Source: Chloroflexota bacterium (GTDB lineage: Bacteria > Chloroflexota > Anaerolineae > Aggregatilineales > Phototrophicaceae). Taken from it: a stretch of DNA of 44,215 nt. Made by a program: the position numbers and the translations under genes. The DNA is taken from the NCBI GenBank assembly GCA_011523705.1, contig WTGC01000128.1:1-44215 (forward strand), given 5' to 3'. Under the pieces are notes generated by a model. The model was not told the origin of the DNA and did not search any database. It worked only from the letters and a program-made list of their open reading frames with translations. Shown here one piece after another: positions 9,103-16,737 of this stretch (its first letter is position 1; each line of letters begins with the position of its first letter).

Positions 9103-9630
9103 TCAGACAAGTCGCTTGAACTCGCGAATCCATGACTGACAGTGGCTTCCTCGCCGGTCTTCCGTTTTGGCGAATAGCGCCTCCACCGACTTCATCCAGT
9201 CCAGCGCCGCTAGATTGTCGCCCAGCCGATGATGGACCATGGCCAGAAAGTAGTGAGTCTCGGCTCGCTCTGGCTGCGCGGCCAAGGCATTGGTGAAATA
9301 GTCGGCCGCCCGCTTCCAATTCTTGTCACGGTAGGCGATCACGCCTAGTCCATAATTGGCGAGCATCTCATAGGGCTGCAATTCAAGCGCGCGCCAGAAG
9401 GCTTCTTTCGCCGGGTCAAGGTCTTTGCTTTCTAGCAGAAAAAGCCCCTGAGCCGCATGGTATTCGGCGTGGCTCGGCAGCAGCGCAATCGAGGCTTCAA
9501 TCTCTTGCATCGCCGTCTTTATATCTTGTTCGCCAAACGCATGTAGAGCGGCGCGGTAATGCTCGTCAGCCTGATATCGAGCGACGCCAAAGGGCCTCTT
9601 TAAGGCGGTCAGGTCTAAGCCTATTGACAT
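9103..9630 (-). CDS. Tetratricopeptide repeat protein
   Basis: About 175 residues with at least three TPR units spanning roughly residues 30-145. Alternating small and aromatic positions follow the TPR pattern, as in AEYHAAQGLFLLESKDLDPA and ANYGLGVIAYRDKNWKRAAD. There is no signal peptide or membrane segment, so it is probably a cytoplasmic scaffold or adaptor. ATG at 9630 is favoured because the preceding in-frame residues (MPHRDPASD) look like untranslated leader; ATG 9657 is the alternative. The following RDD gene lies on the same strand, 62 bases upstream. The exact partner is unknown. Confidence 0.75.
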   Translation of the reverse strand: MSIGLDLTALKRPFGVARYQADEHYRAALHAFGEQDIKTAMQEIEASIALLPSHAEYHAAQGLFLLESKDLDPAKEAFWRALELQPYEMLANYGLGVIAYRDKNWKRAADYFTNALAAQPERAETHYFLAMVHHRLGDNLAALDWMKSVEALFAKTEDRRGSHCQSWIREFKRLV

Positions 9631-9692
9631 ATCACTTGCAGGATCCCGGTGAGGCAAACTGCATCAGGATGGCAGCAACTCGTCGTGACATT

Positions 9693-10196
9693 CTAACTGT
9701 AAATTTGGCCGGTTCTGCGCGAACTGTCAGCGCTGACGACATAAGTTCCGGCCAGCTTGTCGTGCCAACTCTGGTTATTGCCGTCGAAGATCGCCCAGAT
9801 ATAGCCCAAGCCGAAGAGCAGCGCGCTCACGTGATAGCCAATCGCGCGAATGAAGGCATCGGTATCGGAAAGCGCCGAGCCATCCTTCTTGACGACGCGG
9901 ATCCCGACAACTGATTTGCCGGGGGTCTGCCCTTCGCGGCGCGTCCAGAAATACCAGTGATAAACGACCGGCAGCGCTAAGGCAACAAATTGCACAAGCG
10001 GGCCGTCAAAACTACCACCCGCTCGCCCAAGGACAAATATTGGAACGGTCGCGCCCAAGGCGAGGATGATGCCGTCTATGAAGCTGGCCACGAAACGCGA
10101 CATGATGCCCGCCAACTGGGCGGATTCCTGCGCGACATACTGACTATGTTTGGTTTTCTCTTGCATTTGGACTGTATCTCCCGAAACTCGCGCCAT
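9693..10196 (-). CDS. RDD family membrane protein
   Basis: A 167-residue protein with the RDD-domain layout. A first helix contains RFVASFIDGIIL, where the R and D are the family's namesake residues. It is followed by the WTRREGQTPGKSVVGIRVV motif and a last helix ending in AIFDGNNQSWHDKLAGTYVV. RDD proteins are small integral membrane proteins, some of which act as Na+(Li+, K+)/H+ antiporters, but most have no assigned role. ATG 10196 has no clear ribosome-binding site. ATG 10166 follows GGGAG at 11 bases and may be the true start. It probably shares a transcript with the TPR gene. Confidence 0.85.
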   Translation of the reverse strand: MARVSGDTVQMQEKTKHSQYVAQESAQLAGIMSRFVASFIDGIILALGATVPIFVLGRAGGSFDGPLVQFVALALPVVYHWYFWTRREGQTPGKSVVGIRVVKKDGSALSDTDAFIRAIGYHVSALLFGLGYIWAIFDGNNQSWHDKLAGTYVVSADSSRRTGQIYS

Positions 10197-10286
10197 TTAC
10201 AACAGCTTGCATGGGCTACCCACTGACAACAAGTGTACTATCAGAGCACGCGCGCGGTCAAATGGGCTCTCATTGCGCTGCGGCTC

Positions 10287-11312
10287 TCAATCATGCAATC
10301 CGTAAAGAATCGCCGGGTTAGTCTCTTCCTCGAATTCCTTCAGGTTGGCGATTGTGAGATGACCGTGCTGATAGAGATATTCGATATGGGCGCCGGCTTC
10401 TTCAATGGCGAGAAGGATATGATAACCCTCAACATCGGGATACATCGCCTGGGAAATCTCGCTGATCGTCATCGGCGCGCCATGTTCGCGCATGATTCTG
10501 CGGATGCGATCCAGCTTGCGATTATGGCTGGCGCGGATGGCGTGGATCCGTCCGTAAAGATCGTGAATGGCATCTTCATGCCCGCCCAGGGCGAGGCGTA
10601 TCCCCTCGTAGCGCAGCAGCTTGCGCAGCGAATCGGCGTAATGATCCAAGCCCATATAATGGGTGATGCTCTCCGGAGACTGGTGCGGCGTCGTGCGTGA
10701 CAAGACGTGATCGGCGCTGAGCAGAATATCGCCCAGCCGAATGCAGACCTGCCCCGGACAATGACCCGGCGTGTGAATGAACTCCATGCCGTCAATGATC
10801 CCCTCGTCTTCGAGGCTGAAGTCGACATCAATCGACGTCACATGCTTCTTGGCGAAGCCGTACATGTCGAATAGCGTTTCGCGCAAGGCGGGATTGATGC
10901 CGGCGCGCTCGAAGTAGATGCCTAGCGCTTTGGTCGCCACCACCACACGTTCTTCATAATTGGTCAGCACGCGGCGGTCAAGCTCGTGAATGCCCACCTC
11001 GGCGTCCGAATGCTCCCTGACGAAAGCCAAGCCGCCAAAATGGTCGATATGACCGTGCGAGATGATGATGCGCTCGATATCTCCCAGCGCGAAAGAGCGA
11101 CCGAACTTCGCTTGAATCTGCCGGAAACCATGGAGCAAGTCGTCGTTGCTGCGCCCCATGCCTGAGCCGGTGTCGACAAGCGTGAGCGGGCCGGCCCCTT
11201 CCAGCACGAAGGCGTATCCCGAGAAGTTGTTAGGGAAGAGAACCATCGGCAAGCGGTAGATATCGACGCCGCTGCTGCTGCGAAAGTGTTCTACTGGCGG
11301 TAATCGTTGCAT
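10287..11312 (-). CDS. Metallo-beta-lactamase-fold hydrolase with C-terminal helical domain
   Basis: A 341-residue protein. The di-zinc motif HGHIDH is at residues 86-91. Other ligands are the His in TPGHCPGQ and the Asp in SADHVLS. A further His occurs in GGHEDAIHD, as in glyoxalase II/LACTB2-type enzymes. After residue about 260 comes a helical, winged-helix-like tail (RKLDRIRRIMREHG, then MTISEISQAMYP) like that of LACTB2-like proteins. It likely hydrolyses a thioester, lactone or phosphodiester; the substrate is unknown. The tail could also bind nucleic acid, as in human LACTB2, but this is not shown. Confidence 0.87.
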   Translation of the reverse strand: MQRLPPVEHFRSSSGVDIYRLPMVLFPNNFSGYAFVLEGAGPLTLVDTGSGMGRSNDDLLHGFRQIQAKFGRSFALGDIERIIISHGHIDHFGGLAFVREHSDAEVGIHELDRRVLTNYEERVVVATKALGIYFERAGINPALRETLFDMYGFAKKHVTSIDVDFSLEDEGIIDGMEFIHTPGHCPGQVCIRLGDILLSADHVLSRTTPHQSPESITHYMGLDHYADSLRKLLRYEGIRLALGGHEDAIHDLYGRIHAIRASHNRKLDRIRRIMREHGAPMTISEISQAMYPDVEGYHILLAIEEAGAHIEYLYQHGHLTIANLKEFEEETNPAILYGLHD

Positions 11313-11344
11313 GATAGCCTAGTCTTTACTCCTGTTTTCATTGC

Positions 11345-11420
11345 CAGAGGCAAAACCCCATCCCCCGCCCCTTCCCCAGCGAGCTAGGGTCGCGTAGACA
11401 CTGACCGCCGGAAGGGGAGC
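11345..11420. repeat. C-rich/G-rich imperfect inverted repeat in intergenic gap
   Basis: The 245-base gap between the hydrolase start and the exchanger end contains CCCCTTCC at 11368-11375 and GGAAGGGG at 11410-11417, a perfect 8-base stem over a 34-base loop. AGCTAGG occurs twice within it. A similar C-rich then G-rich block is found at 26153-26256, so this looks like a family of small intergenic repeats. A 71-aa frame crossing it (11338-11553, minus) has no recognisable features. Confidence 0.5.
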
Positions 11421-11557
11421 TAGGCCTTGCGAGCGCGTGACTCATCCAGTTTCGCGTCATTTGTGCGAGGCGCCGGCTTGTGCCTGGGCTGCGGTTCCAC
11501 TGCGCGTGTATCTGCTGGATGAAGTCATAGAGTTCTGCCGCGACCTTACGCATGGAT

Positions 11558-12532
11558 TCAGCTAGGATGCGGATTGACGCTGCCGGTCGCGAAGCTGTAG
11601 AGAATAAAAGCGATATAGGCGCCCAAAAAAACCGCCGCGCCCGCGCGCCCCAGCCGTTGATGGCGCAGGAAGGGTATCAGGAGGACGGCAAAGGCGATCA
11701 TCACGAGGAACTCGAGCTGCGCCTCCGCGCTTCGAACCGATATTGGCTGCGCAAGAGCGGTCAAGCCCAAGATCAGCAAGAGATTGGCGACGTTGGAGCC
11801 CACTACATTTCCGATCGCCAAGTCCGTTTGACCGCGCCAGGCGGCCGAAAGCGAGGCAGCCAGCTCGGGAAGCGACGTGCCAAAGGCGACCAGAGTGATG
11901 GCGATAATCAATTCGCTGACGCCCAGCAGCCGCGCGAGATTGACAGCGCCCTCCACCATCATCCGCGAGCCGAAAAGCAGCGTCAGAATTCCGAGCAGCA
12001 GCCAAGAGAATTCTCGACCGCGATTCTGCTTGCGGCGCGGCGCTTCGCCCAGATCGACCAGCAGTCGATCGCGCTCGTCCTGCTCGTTCTTCGCCAAACG
12101 ATAAAGCATCACGTTGAAGCCAACAAAGCCGAGCAGCAGCACGAAACCGTCCAGCCGATCAATGGCGCCATCCAGCGTGATGGTGGCCGCGCCGATCGAG
12201 AAGATGATCATGATCGGAATTTCACGCCGCAGCAAAGTCGCTTTGACGCGCAAAGGCGCGATCAAGCCGGTCGCGCCTAATATCAAGCCGATGTTGGCGA
12301 TGTTGGAACCGATCACATTGCCAAGCGCCAGATCACTCTTGCCGACCAGCGCCGCTTGCATGCTGACGAGAAGTTCTGGCATGGAGGTGCCGACCGCGAC
12401 GAAAGTGAGCGCGATCACGAGCACCGACACGCCGAAAGACATCGCCAGATTCGAAGCGCCACGAACCAGCCAGTTGCCGCCGAAGAACAAGGCGACCAGC
12501 CCGGCGAGGAGCAGAGCCGCGTTCATCAGCAT
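11558..12532 (-). CDS. Calcium/sodium antiporter (CaCA family, YrbG-like)
   Basis: A 324-residue integral membrane protein with about ten helices in two halves. The two alpha-repeats are clear: GTSMPELLVS with GNVIGSNIAN in the first half, and GTSLPELAAS with GNVVGSNVAN in the second. The Glu/Asn residues of these repeats bind cations in CaCA exchangers. It exchanges Ca2+ or other cations for Na+ or H+ at the cytoplasmic membrane. AGAGG lies 10 bases before the ATG at 12532; a second ATG at 12526 is close by. It is on the same strand as the S9 peptidase gene upstream, 43 bases away. Confidence 0.93.
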   Translation of the reverse strand: MLMNAALLLAGLVALFFGGNWLVRGASNLAMSFGVSVLVIALTFVAVGTSMPELLVSMQAALVGKSDLALGNVIGSNIANIGLILGATGLIAPLRVKATLLRREIPIMIIFSIGAATITLDGAIDRLDGFVLLLGFVGFNVMLYRLAKNEQDERDRLLVDLGEAPRRKQNRGREFSWLLLGILTLLFGSRMMVEGAVNLARLLGVSELIIAITLVAFGTSLPELAASLSAAWRGQTDLAIGNVVGSNVANLLLILGLTALAQPISVRSAEAQLEFLVMIAFAVLLIPFLRHQRLGRAGAAVFLGAYIAFILYSFATGSVNPHPS

Positions 12533-12575
12533 CGACTATTTTCCTCTGGACGAATTGCACGCGGACCAAGCATGA

Positions 12576-14453
12576 TCAGGCATAAATGACATGCTGCAGC
12601 AGGAAGCGATCGATTCTGCTGTAGTAGGTTTCGATCGTCTCCGGTTTGCGCCAGCCATGTCCTTCTCCCTCGAAGAGATGGTATTCGTGCGGGATGCCGC
12701 GCCGCTTCAACGAGGCGACGATCCCCTGCGACTGGTCTTGCGGAACGACGACATCGTCCGTGCCTTGAAATACGATTATAGGATCGACGATCTTGTCCGC
12801 GTGAAAGAGTGGCGAGCGCTGGCGATAGAGATCGGCCGCCTCGGGCAATTCGCCCAGTAGCCAGAAGGTATAGCGTTCTTCAAATTTGTGCGTGTCCATC
12901 AGCAAGCCGAATTGATTGGAGACGCCATAAGAACAAATGCCGGCTTTGTAGAAACCCGGATAATCGACCAGCGATTGCAGCACGGTGAAGCCGCCGGCGC
13001 TGCCCCCCATGATCACGGCTTTGTTCTCGTCGATCAGCCCGTCCCTCGCCAGATGCTTCACACCGGAAATCGAGTCGATCACATCGTAGACTCCCCAGTT
13101 GCCGCGGTGCATATTCATATATGCTTTGCCATAGCCGGTGCTGCCGCGGTGATTGACCAGCAGGACAGCGTAGCCGCGCGTAGTGAAAAATTGGACTTCA
13201 TTATAATAGCCGGCGCGGCGCTGTGACGTGGGACCGCCATGCACGTTGACGATCAGCGGCGGCAGACCAGCGGGCATGTCTTCTTGCAGCACCGGCGGAT
13301 AATACAGCCCGTGCACATCGCCGCCGTCGTCGCCTGACCAGCGAATCGCGCGCCCGATCGATAGCTGATCCTCGCGCAAGTTCTCCACGCCCTGCCGGCG
13401 ATGAACCGTCACCGCCAGGCTCGAATCGACGGAGACGACGCGCGGCGGAATCAAGGCGGAAGACGCGATCATGGCGACGGCGCCGTCCTGCGAAGATACG
13501 CTGATCTGCTCCATATCGGTGTAGGCTTCCAAGCCCTCGACTATCTCGATTGCGGACGACGCCAGGTCGTAGCGCCGCAAACTGAAGAAGCCCTGACGAT
13601 TCTCCAGGTAGAAAATCGAGCGACCCTCGCCGTCCCAGCCGTAGGTCCGCATGCCCTGCGCCCAAGCCGGCGTTCCATGTTCTACCGCATCAAATGTGAG
13701 CTGCCTGTGCGCCCGCTCCACCAGATCGTAGAGGTAGATCTGGCTCCAGCCGCTGGCGTCACTGATGTAAGACAGGTAGCGGCCGTCCGGCGAGAATTCG
13801 GGCTGGAAGATCGCCGTCTCGATGTCTCCGGCTACCGTCACGATATCCTGCGCCTTTGGCAGTCCGGCGCCGTCAGTCTCAAGCGACACCATTCGCAATT
13901 CGGTGCCGTTCCAGGGCATCTGCGGATGATTCCAGGCGATAAAGGCGATGTGCCTTCCCCCCGGATGCCAGGTCGGCTGCATGACGAAATCGGTGCCGTA
14001 GGCGAGTTTGCGGGGGAAATCTTCGCCGGCCGCGTCCACGATGGCGAGGCCATCGATATGTTCGTAGCTGTGAACAAAGGCGATCCATTGGCCATCAGGC
14101 GAGACGGCGGGCGAAGCGTAACTGCCGAATTCGGGACTGATCGCCCCTGGGGCGCCGCCGGCCAGCGCCTGACAATGGAGCCTGCCATTCGCGGCAAAGA
14201 AGACTTTGCCATCGCCGAGCGTAAACGCGCCGCCGCCATAACCAACCCGCCCGGCGACATTCAGCGTCGCGTCAGTCAAGTCGCGCGGCGCCTGGCGACC
14301 GGTCTGCGCCTGCAATACACCGGTTTTGGCGCGATTCTCCCACCATATGAGGGTATCCCCCGCATGGCTCCACTGCACATCGCGCAGGCTGAGGCCGCCG
14401 GCGATGGACGCGCCGCTGATGGGACTGGCCCAGGCGCCGTATGGTTGGCTCAT
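12576..14453 (-). CDS. S9 family serine peptidase (prolyl oligopeptidase / acylaminoacyl-peptidase type)
   Basis: About 625 residues: an N-terminal WD40/TolB-like beta-propeller (roughly residues 30-370) followed by an alpha/beta-hydrolase domain. The nucleophile is S485 in GGSAGG. The acid is D566 or D567 in QGTDDVVVP, and the catalytic His is H599 in EGHGW. The oxyanion region is NVHGGP. Enzymes of this family cleave short peptides after size selection by the propeller. No signal peptide is seen, so it is probably cytoplasmic. ATG 14453 is chosen because homology (MSQPYGAWASPIS) begins there; upstream in-frame residues look like leader. There is a 216-base gap to the L,D-transpeptidase gene, with a likely terminator. 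Confidence 0.93.
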   Translation of the reverse strand: MSQPYGAWASPISGASIAGGLSLRDVQWSHAGDTLIWWENRAKTGVLQAQTGRQAPRDLTDATLNVAGRVGYGGGAFTLGDGKVFFAANGRLHCQALAGGAPGAISPEFGSYASPAVSPDGQWIAFVHSYEHIDGLAIVDAAGEDFPRKLAYGTDFVMQPTWHPGGRHIAFIAWNHPQMPWNGTELRMVSLETDGAGLPKAQDIVTVAGDIETAIFQPEFSPDGRYLSYISDASGWSQIYLYDLVERAHRQLTFDAVEHGTPAWAQGMRTYGWDGEGRSIFYLENRQGFFSLRRYDLASSAIEIVEGLEAYTDMEQISVSSQDGAVAMIASSALIPPRVVSVDSSLAVTVHRRQGVENLREDQLSIGRAIRWSGDDGGDVHGLYYPPVLQEDMPAGLPPLIVNVHGGPTSQRRAGYYNEVQFFTTRGYAVLLVNHRGSTGYGKAYMNMHRGNWGVYDVIDSISGVKHLARDGLIDENKAVIMGGSAGGFTVLQSLVDYPGFYKAGICSYGVSNQFGLLMDTHKFEERYTFWLLGELPEAADLYRQRSPLFHADKIVDPIIVFQGTDDVVVPQDQSQGIVASLKRRGIPHEYHLFEGEGHGWRKPETIETYYSRIDRFLLQHVIYA

Positions 14454-14510
14454 GGTTTCGCCTTGTTTAGATCTGACCTTGGGTATGGATTTTACCTGAC
14501 AGCAAGCAAA

Positions 14511-14537
14511 CACAAAATGCCCACTCGTGCGGGCATT
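14511..14537 (-). terminator. Likely rho-independent terminator downstream of the L,D-transpeptidase gene
   Basis: Read on the minus strand, AATGCCC - 8-base loop - GGGCATT is followed by TTGTG, a short U-rich tail. It lies about 130 bases after the stop of the YkuD gene and 58 bases before the S9 peptidase start. Confidence 0.5.
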
Positions 14538-14669
14538 CTGCGGCTAAATCCAGTAGCATGAAGTGATTCATTTGGGCGCTGCGTCAACCGGCAATACTAT
14601 AACCGCCGGGCATTTCGCTGTCAAGCTGATGGCAACGACGTTTATCCGCCGGATTTCAATGGAGCGCGA

Positions 14670-16418
14670 TCATTCGAGCGGTCGATAATTCGTGTCGATC
14701 GTGCTGATATGCTGCAAGGCGAAGCGGGCCAGATCGCTTTCCGGCGCGAATTCTTCGGATACGATCTCGACAACGGTGCCCGTTTCCGCCCAATCGTAGA
14801 GCTCCTTGGCCCGCCTGTTCAGCGACATGATGCAGCCAAAGGTCGTTGGTTCGTAAGTATAGCCGCCGCCAAGCAAGTTGCCGTTGGGCAGCAGGACCGC
14901 ACCATGAAATCCATTCATCAAGCCGGGCACTACCTCGTAGATGCCCATGAACCAGAACATCTCCCACTGATTGCAATTGGTCCCCAAATCACTGCAAAGC
15001 GCGTAGCTGCTGCCAAATGACTTGGGATTATGCGTCAGAATCTGGAAGACGCCGGGATATGTCGGCGCCTCCTCGCGGCCGGATGAGATCCCCCAACTGA
15101 AAAGCAGCTCATTGCTTTCGAAAGCCACCAGCCACTGAGATTGCAGGTCGACGATGATGCGCTTGTGCGGGACCGGATCCTTCGGCAACAAGACATCGCG
15201 CGAAGGGATCTGAATCTCTTGCCCGACGACCAGCGCGTTCCAATTCAGTGTCGGGTTTGCATCGCGGATGAGCTCGTACGGGATGCCTCTTTTGCGCCCA
15301 ATGAGGAAACCGGTGTCCCTTTGTACAACAGAATATGGCTCCGGCAGATAATTCAGACGCAATATGATATCCGGCGTGCCGGCGATGAGCGCCTCCTGCA
15401 GCTGGCTGATCGCCTGCAGCTCATCAATGTATCGACCGCCTTTTACCAATTCCACGTTCTGGCTGTCCACGAATTGCCGAAAAGCGCTCTCCCGAACCGC
15501 CAGCCCGTTTTCGCCAGCGGCTAGCCATTCGGCCGCCTGGAATTTATCGATCGCAAACGAGAGCATTTGATCGCGGAACGGATCATAGCCTCTTAGGCGA
15601 ATGCCATCTTGCAGAAATACGATGGCTTGCCCGAGGAATGGCGAGCCGTCCAAGACTGTCGGATTCAGGGGGATGGTCTGCAATTCCAGACGTCTTTGAG
15701 AAATAACGCTGGCGGCGTTCTCCTTCAGCGAGCGCAAGCTCTCGGTGACGTCCAGATGGCGCCCGCGCCGCCCCGGCACCGCGATCAACCTTCCGCCCGA
15801 CCAGCGGTAGCCAGCTTCATACTGCTGCACGTAAACCGCTTCCGTGAAGTCGAGCAGAAGCGATTGCGCCCGGCTGTGCGAAATGATCGGCCGTGGCTCT
15901 ATGTTGATGCCAAATGGGATGCCGGCCAGCCCGGCCGCTTTGGCCTCATTCGCCATAGACGAAATGTCAATGGACAAGCCGAGTTCATCCGGACGCGCGG
16001 TCTTCAAGACTTGGCCGTCAACGGTGATTTCGATTTGGACATCGAATTCCCAATGCTGTCGCAGCGTTGTCTCGGCTTCATCCGGCGTCATTTCGCCGAC
16101 GGCGACGCCCATCGCGTAGACGTTAGGGAAAATACGCCCGGCCATCAGAAAGTTCGAAACGAAAAATACCACGACTGCCACTGTGACCAGCGCCGTCAGC
16201 TTGGCCACGGGCGAACGGCTGGAGAACAGCCAGGCCAAGGCGCGGTGCGTGAATTTGTCTTCGCTGTAAGAAGGGAAATAGCGACGCAACAAGGTGTGCG
16301 CGCCGCCTGTTGCCGCGCCGTGCTCCATCATGGCGAGACGGCGCTGCTGGCGCGCCAAGTTGCGGTCACGAGCGCGCTTGGCTTTTCTTCTGCCTAGCTT
16401 GGCGGATTCGGCCTTCAT
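14670..16418 (-). CDS. Membrane-anchored L,D-transpeptidase with VanW-type, LysM and YkuD domains
   Basis: A 582-residue protein. A basic cytoplasmic N-terminus (residues 1-70, many Arg/Lys) is followed by one transmembrane helix (72-92). Next is a VanW/YoaR-type peptidoglycan-binding region (about 96-215), a second poorly defined region, a LysM module (about 356-405) and a YkuD catalytic domain (about 419-550). YkuD enzymes form 3-3 peptidoglycan cross-links. The catalytic Cys is C529 and a conserved His is H505. The usual S/T-H-G-C signature reads TFGC here, so the signature His is replaced by Phe. The gene diverges from lon across a 319-base gap. Confidence 0.9.
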   Translation of the reverse strand: MKAESAKLGRRKAKRARDRNLARQQRRLAMMEHGAATGGAHTLLRRYFPSYSEDKFTHRALAWLFSSRSPVAKLTALVTVAVVVFFVSNFLMAGRIFPNVYAMGVAVGEMTPDEAETTLRQHWEFDVQIEITVDGQVLKTARPDELGLSIDISSMANEAKAAGLAGIPFGINIEPRPIISHSRAQSLLLDFTEAVYVQQYEAGYRWSGGRLIAVPGRRGRHLDVTESLRSLKENAASVISQRRLELQTIPLNPTVLDGSPFLGQAIVFLQDGIRLRGYDPFRDQMLSFAIDKFQAAEWLAAGENGLAVRESAFRQFVDSQNVELVKGGRYIDELQAISQLQEALIAGTPDIILRLNYLPEPYSVVQRDTGFLIGRKRGIPYELIRDANPTLNWNALVVGQEIQIPSRDVLLPKDPVPHKRIIVDLQSQWLVAFESNELLFSWGISSGREEAPTYPGVFQILTHNPKSFGSSYALCSDLGTNCNQWEMFWFMGIYEVVPGLMNGFHGAVLLPNGNLLGGGYTYEPTTFGCIMSLNRRAKELYDWAETGTVVEIVSEEFAPESDLARFALQHISTIDTNYRPLE

Positions 16419-16546
16419 CGGAACCAGTTCCTGAATGACGAATACGGTAATCAGGATTCATTGTATTCAAACTGGCGGAAGCGGCAAAGTCGATGGGCGG
16501 GCAATCGCGCATTCAGCAAGAGGGCGAGCCCATTCTCTTGTCTTAG

Positions 16547-16589
16547 AAATGTATCAAAATGCCGCCGGCAACAGAACTCTGATACATTT
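16547..16589. promoter_or_regulatory. Long-armed inverted repeat in the divergent ykuD-type/lon regulatory region
   Basis: Perfect 10-base arms, AAATGTATCA (16547-16556) and TGATACATTT (16580-16589), are 23 bases apart. Between them lies TGCCG-C-CGGCA (16560-16570), itself a dyad. The right arm abuts TATTAT (16589-16594), a possible -10 element for lon. The position in the only gap between the two divergent genes suggests an operator for one or both (inference). It does not match the CIRCE element. The rest of the 16419-16737 gap shows nothing else recognisable. Confidence 0.55.
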
Positions 16590-16737
16590 ATTATGCGTCT
16601 TTCGGTAAAGTAAGGCGGATGAACTGGCGCGGGATTCTGGCGCCAGCAATCGCGCCGGCCATGTGCGAATCCAAAGCCGCAAACAGCGGCGACCGCTGTT
16701 CCGCCGCGCTAAACTCAGTCGACAAGGAATCACGCAG

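Noticed and set aside
11338..11553. 71-residue frame in the intergenic repeat
   Set aside because: Half of it is encoded by the C/G-rich repeat and there is no ribosome-binding site; the N-terminal 25 residues look protein-like, so a remnant cannot be excluded.
13401..14561. 386-residue open frame antisense to the S9 peptidase gene
   Set aside because: Overlaps a gene with an intact catalytic triad; no independent support.
16547..16589. CIRCE heat-shock operator
   Set aside because: Arm sequence and spacing do not match TTAGCACTC-N9-GAGTGCTAA.
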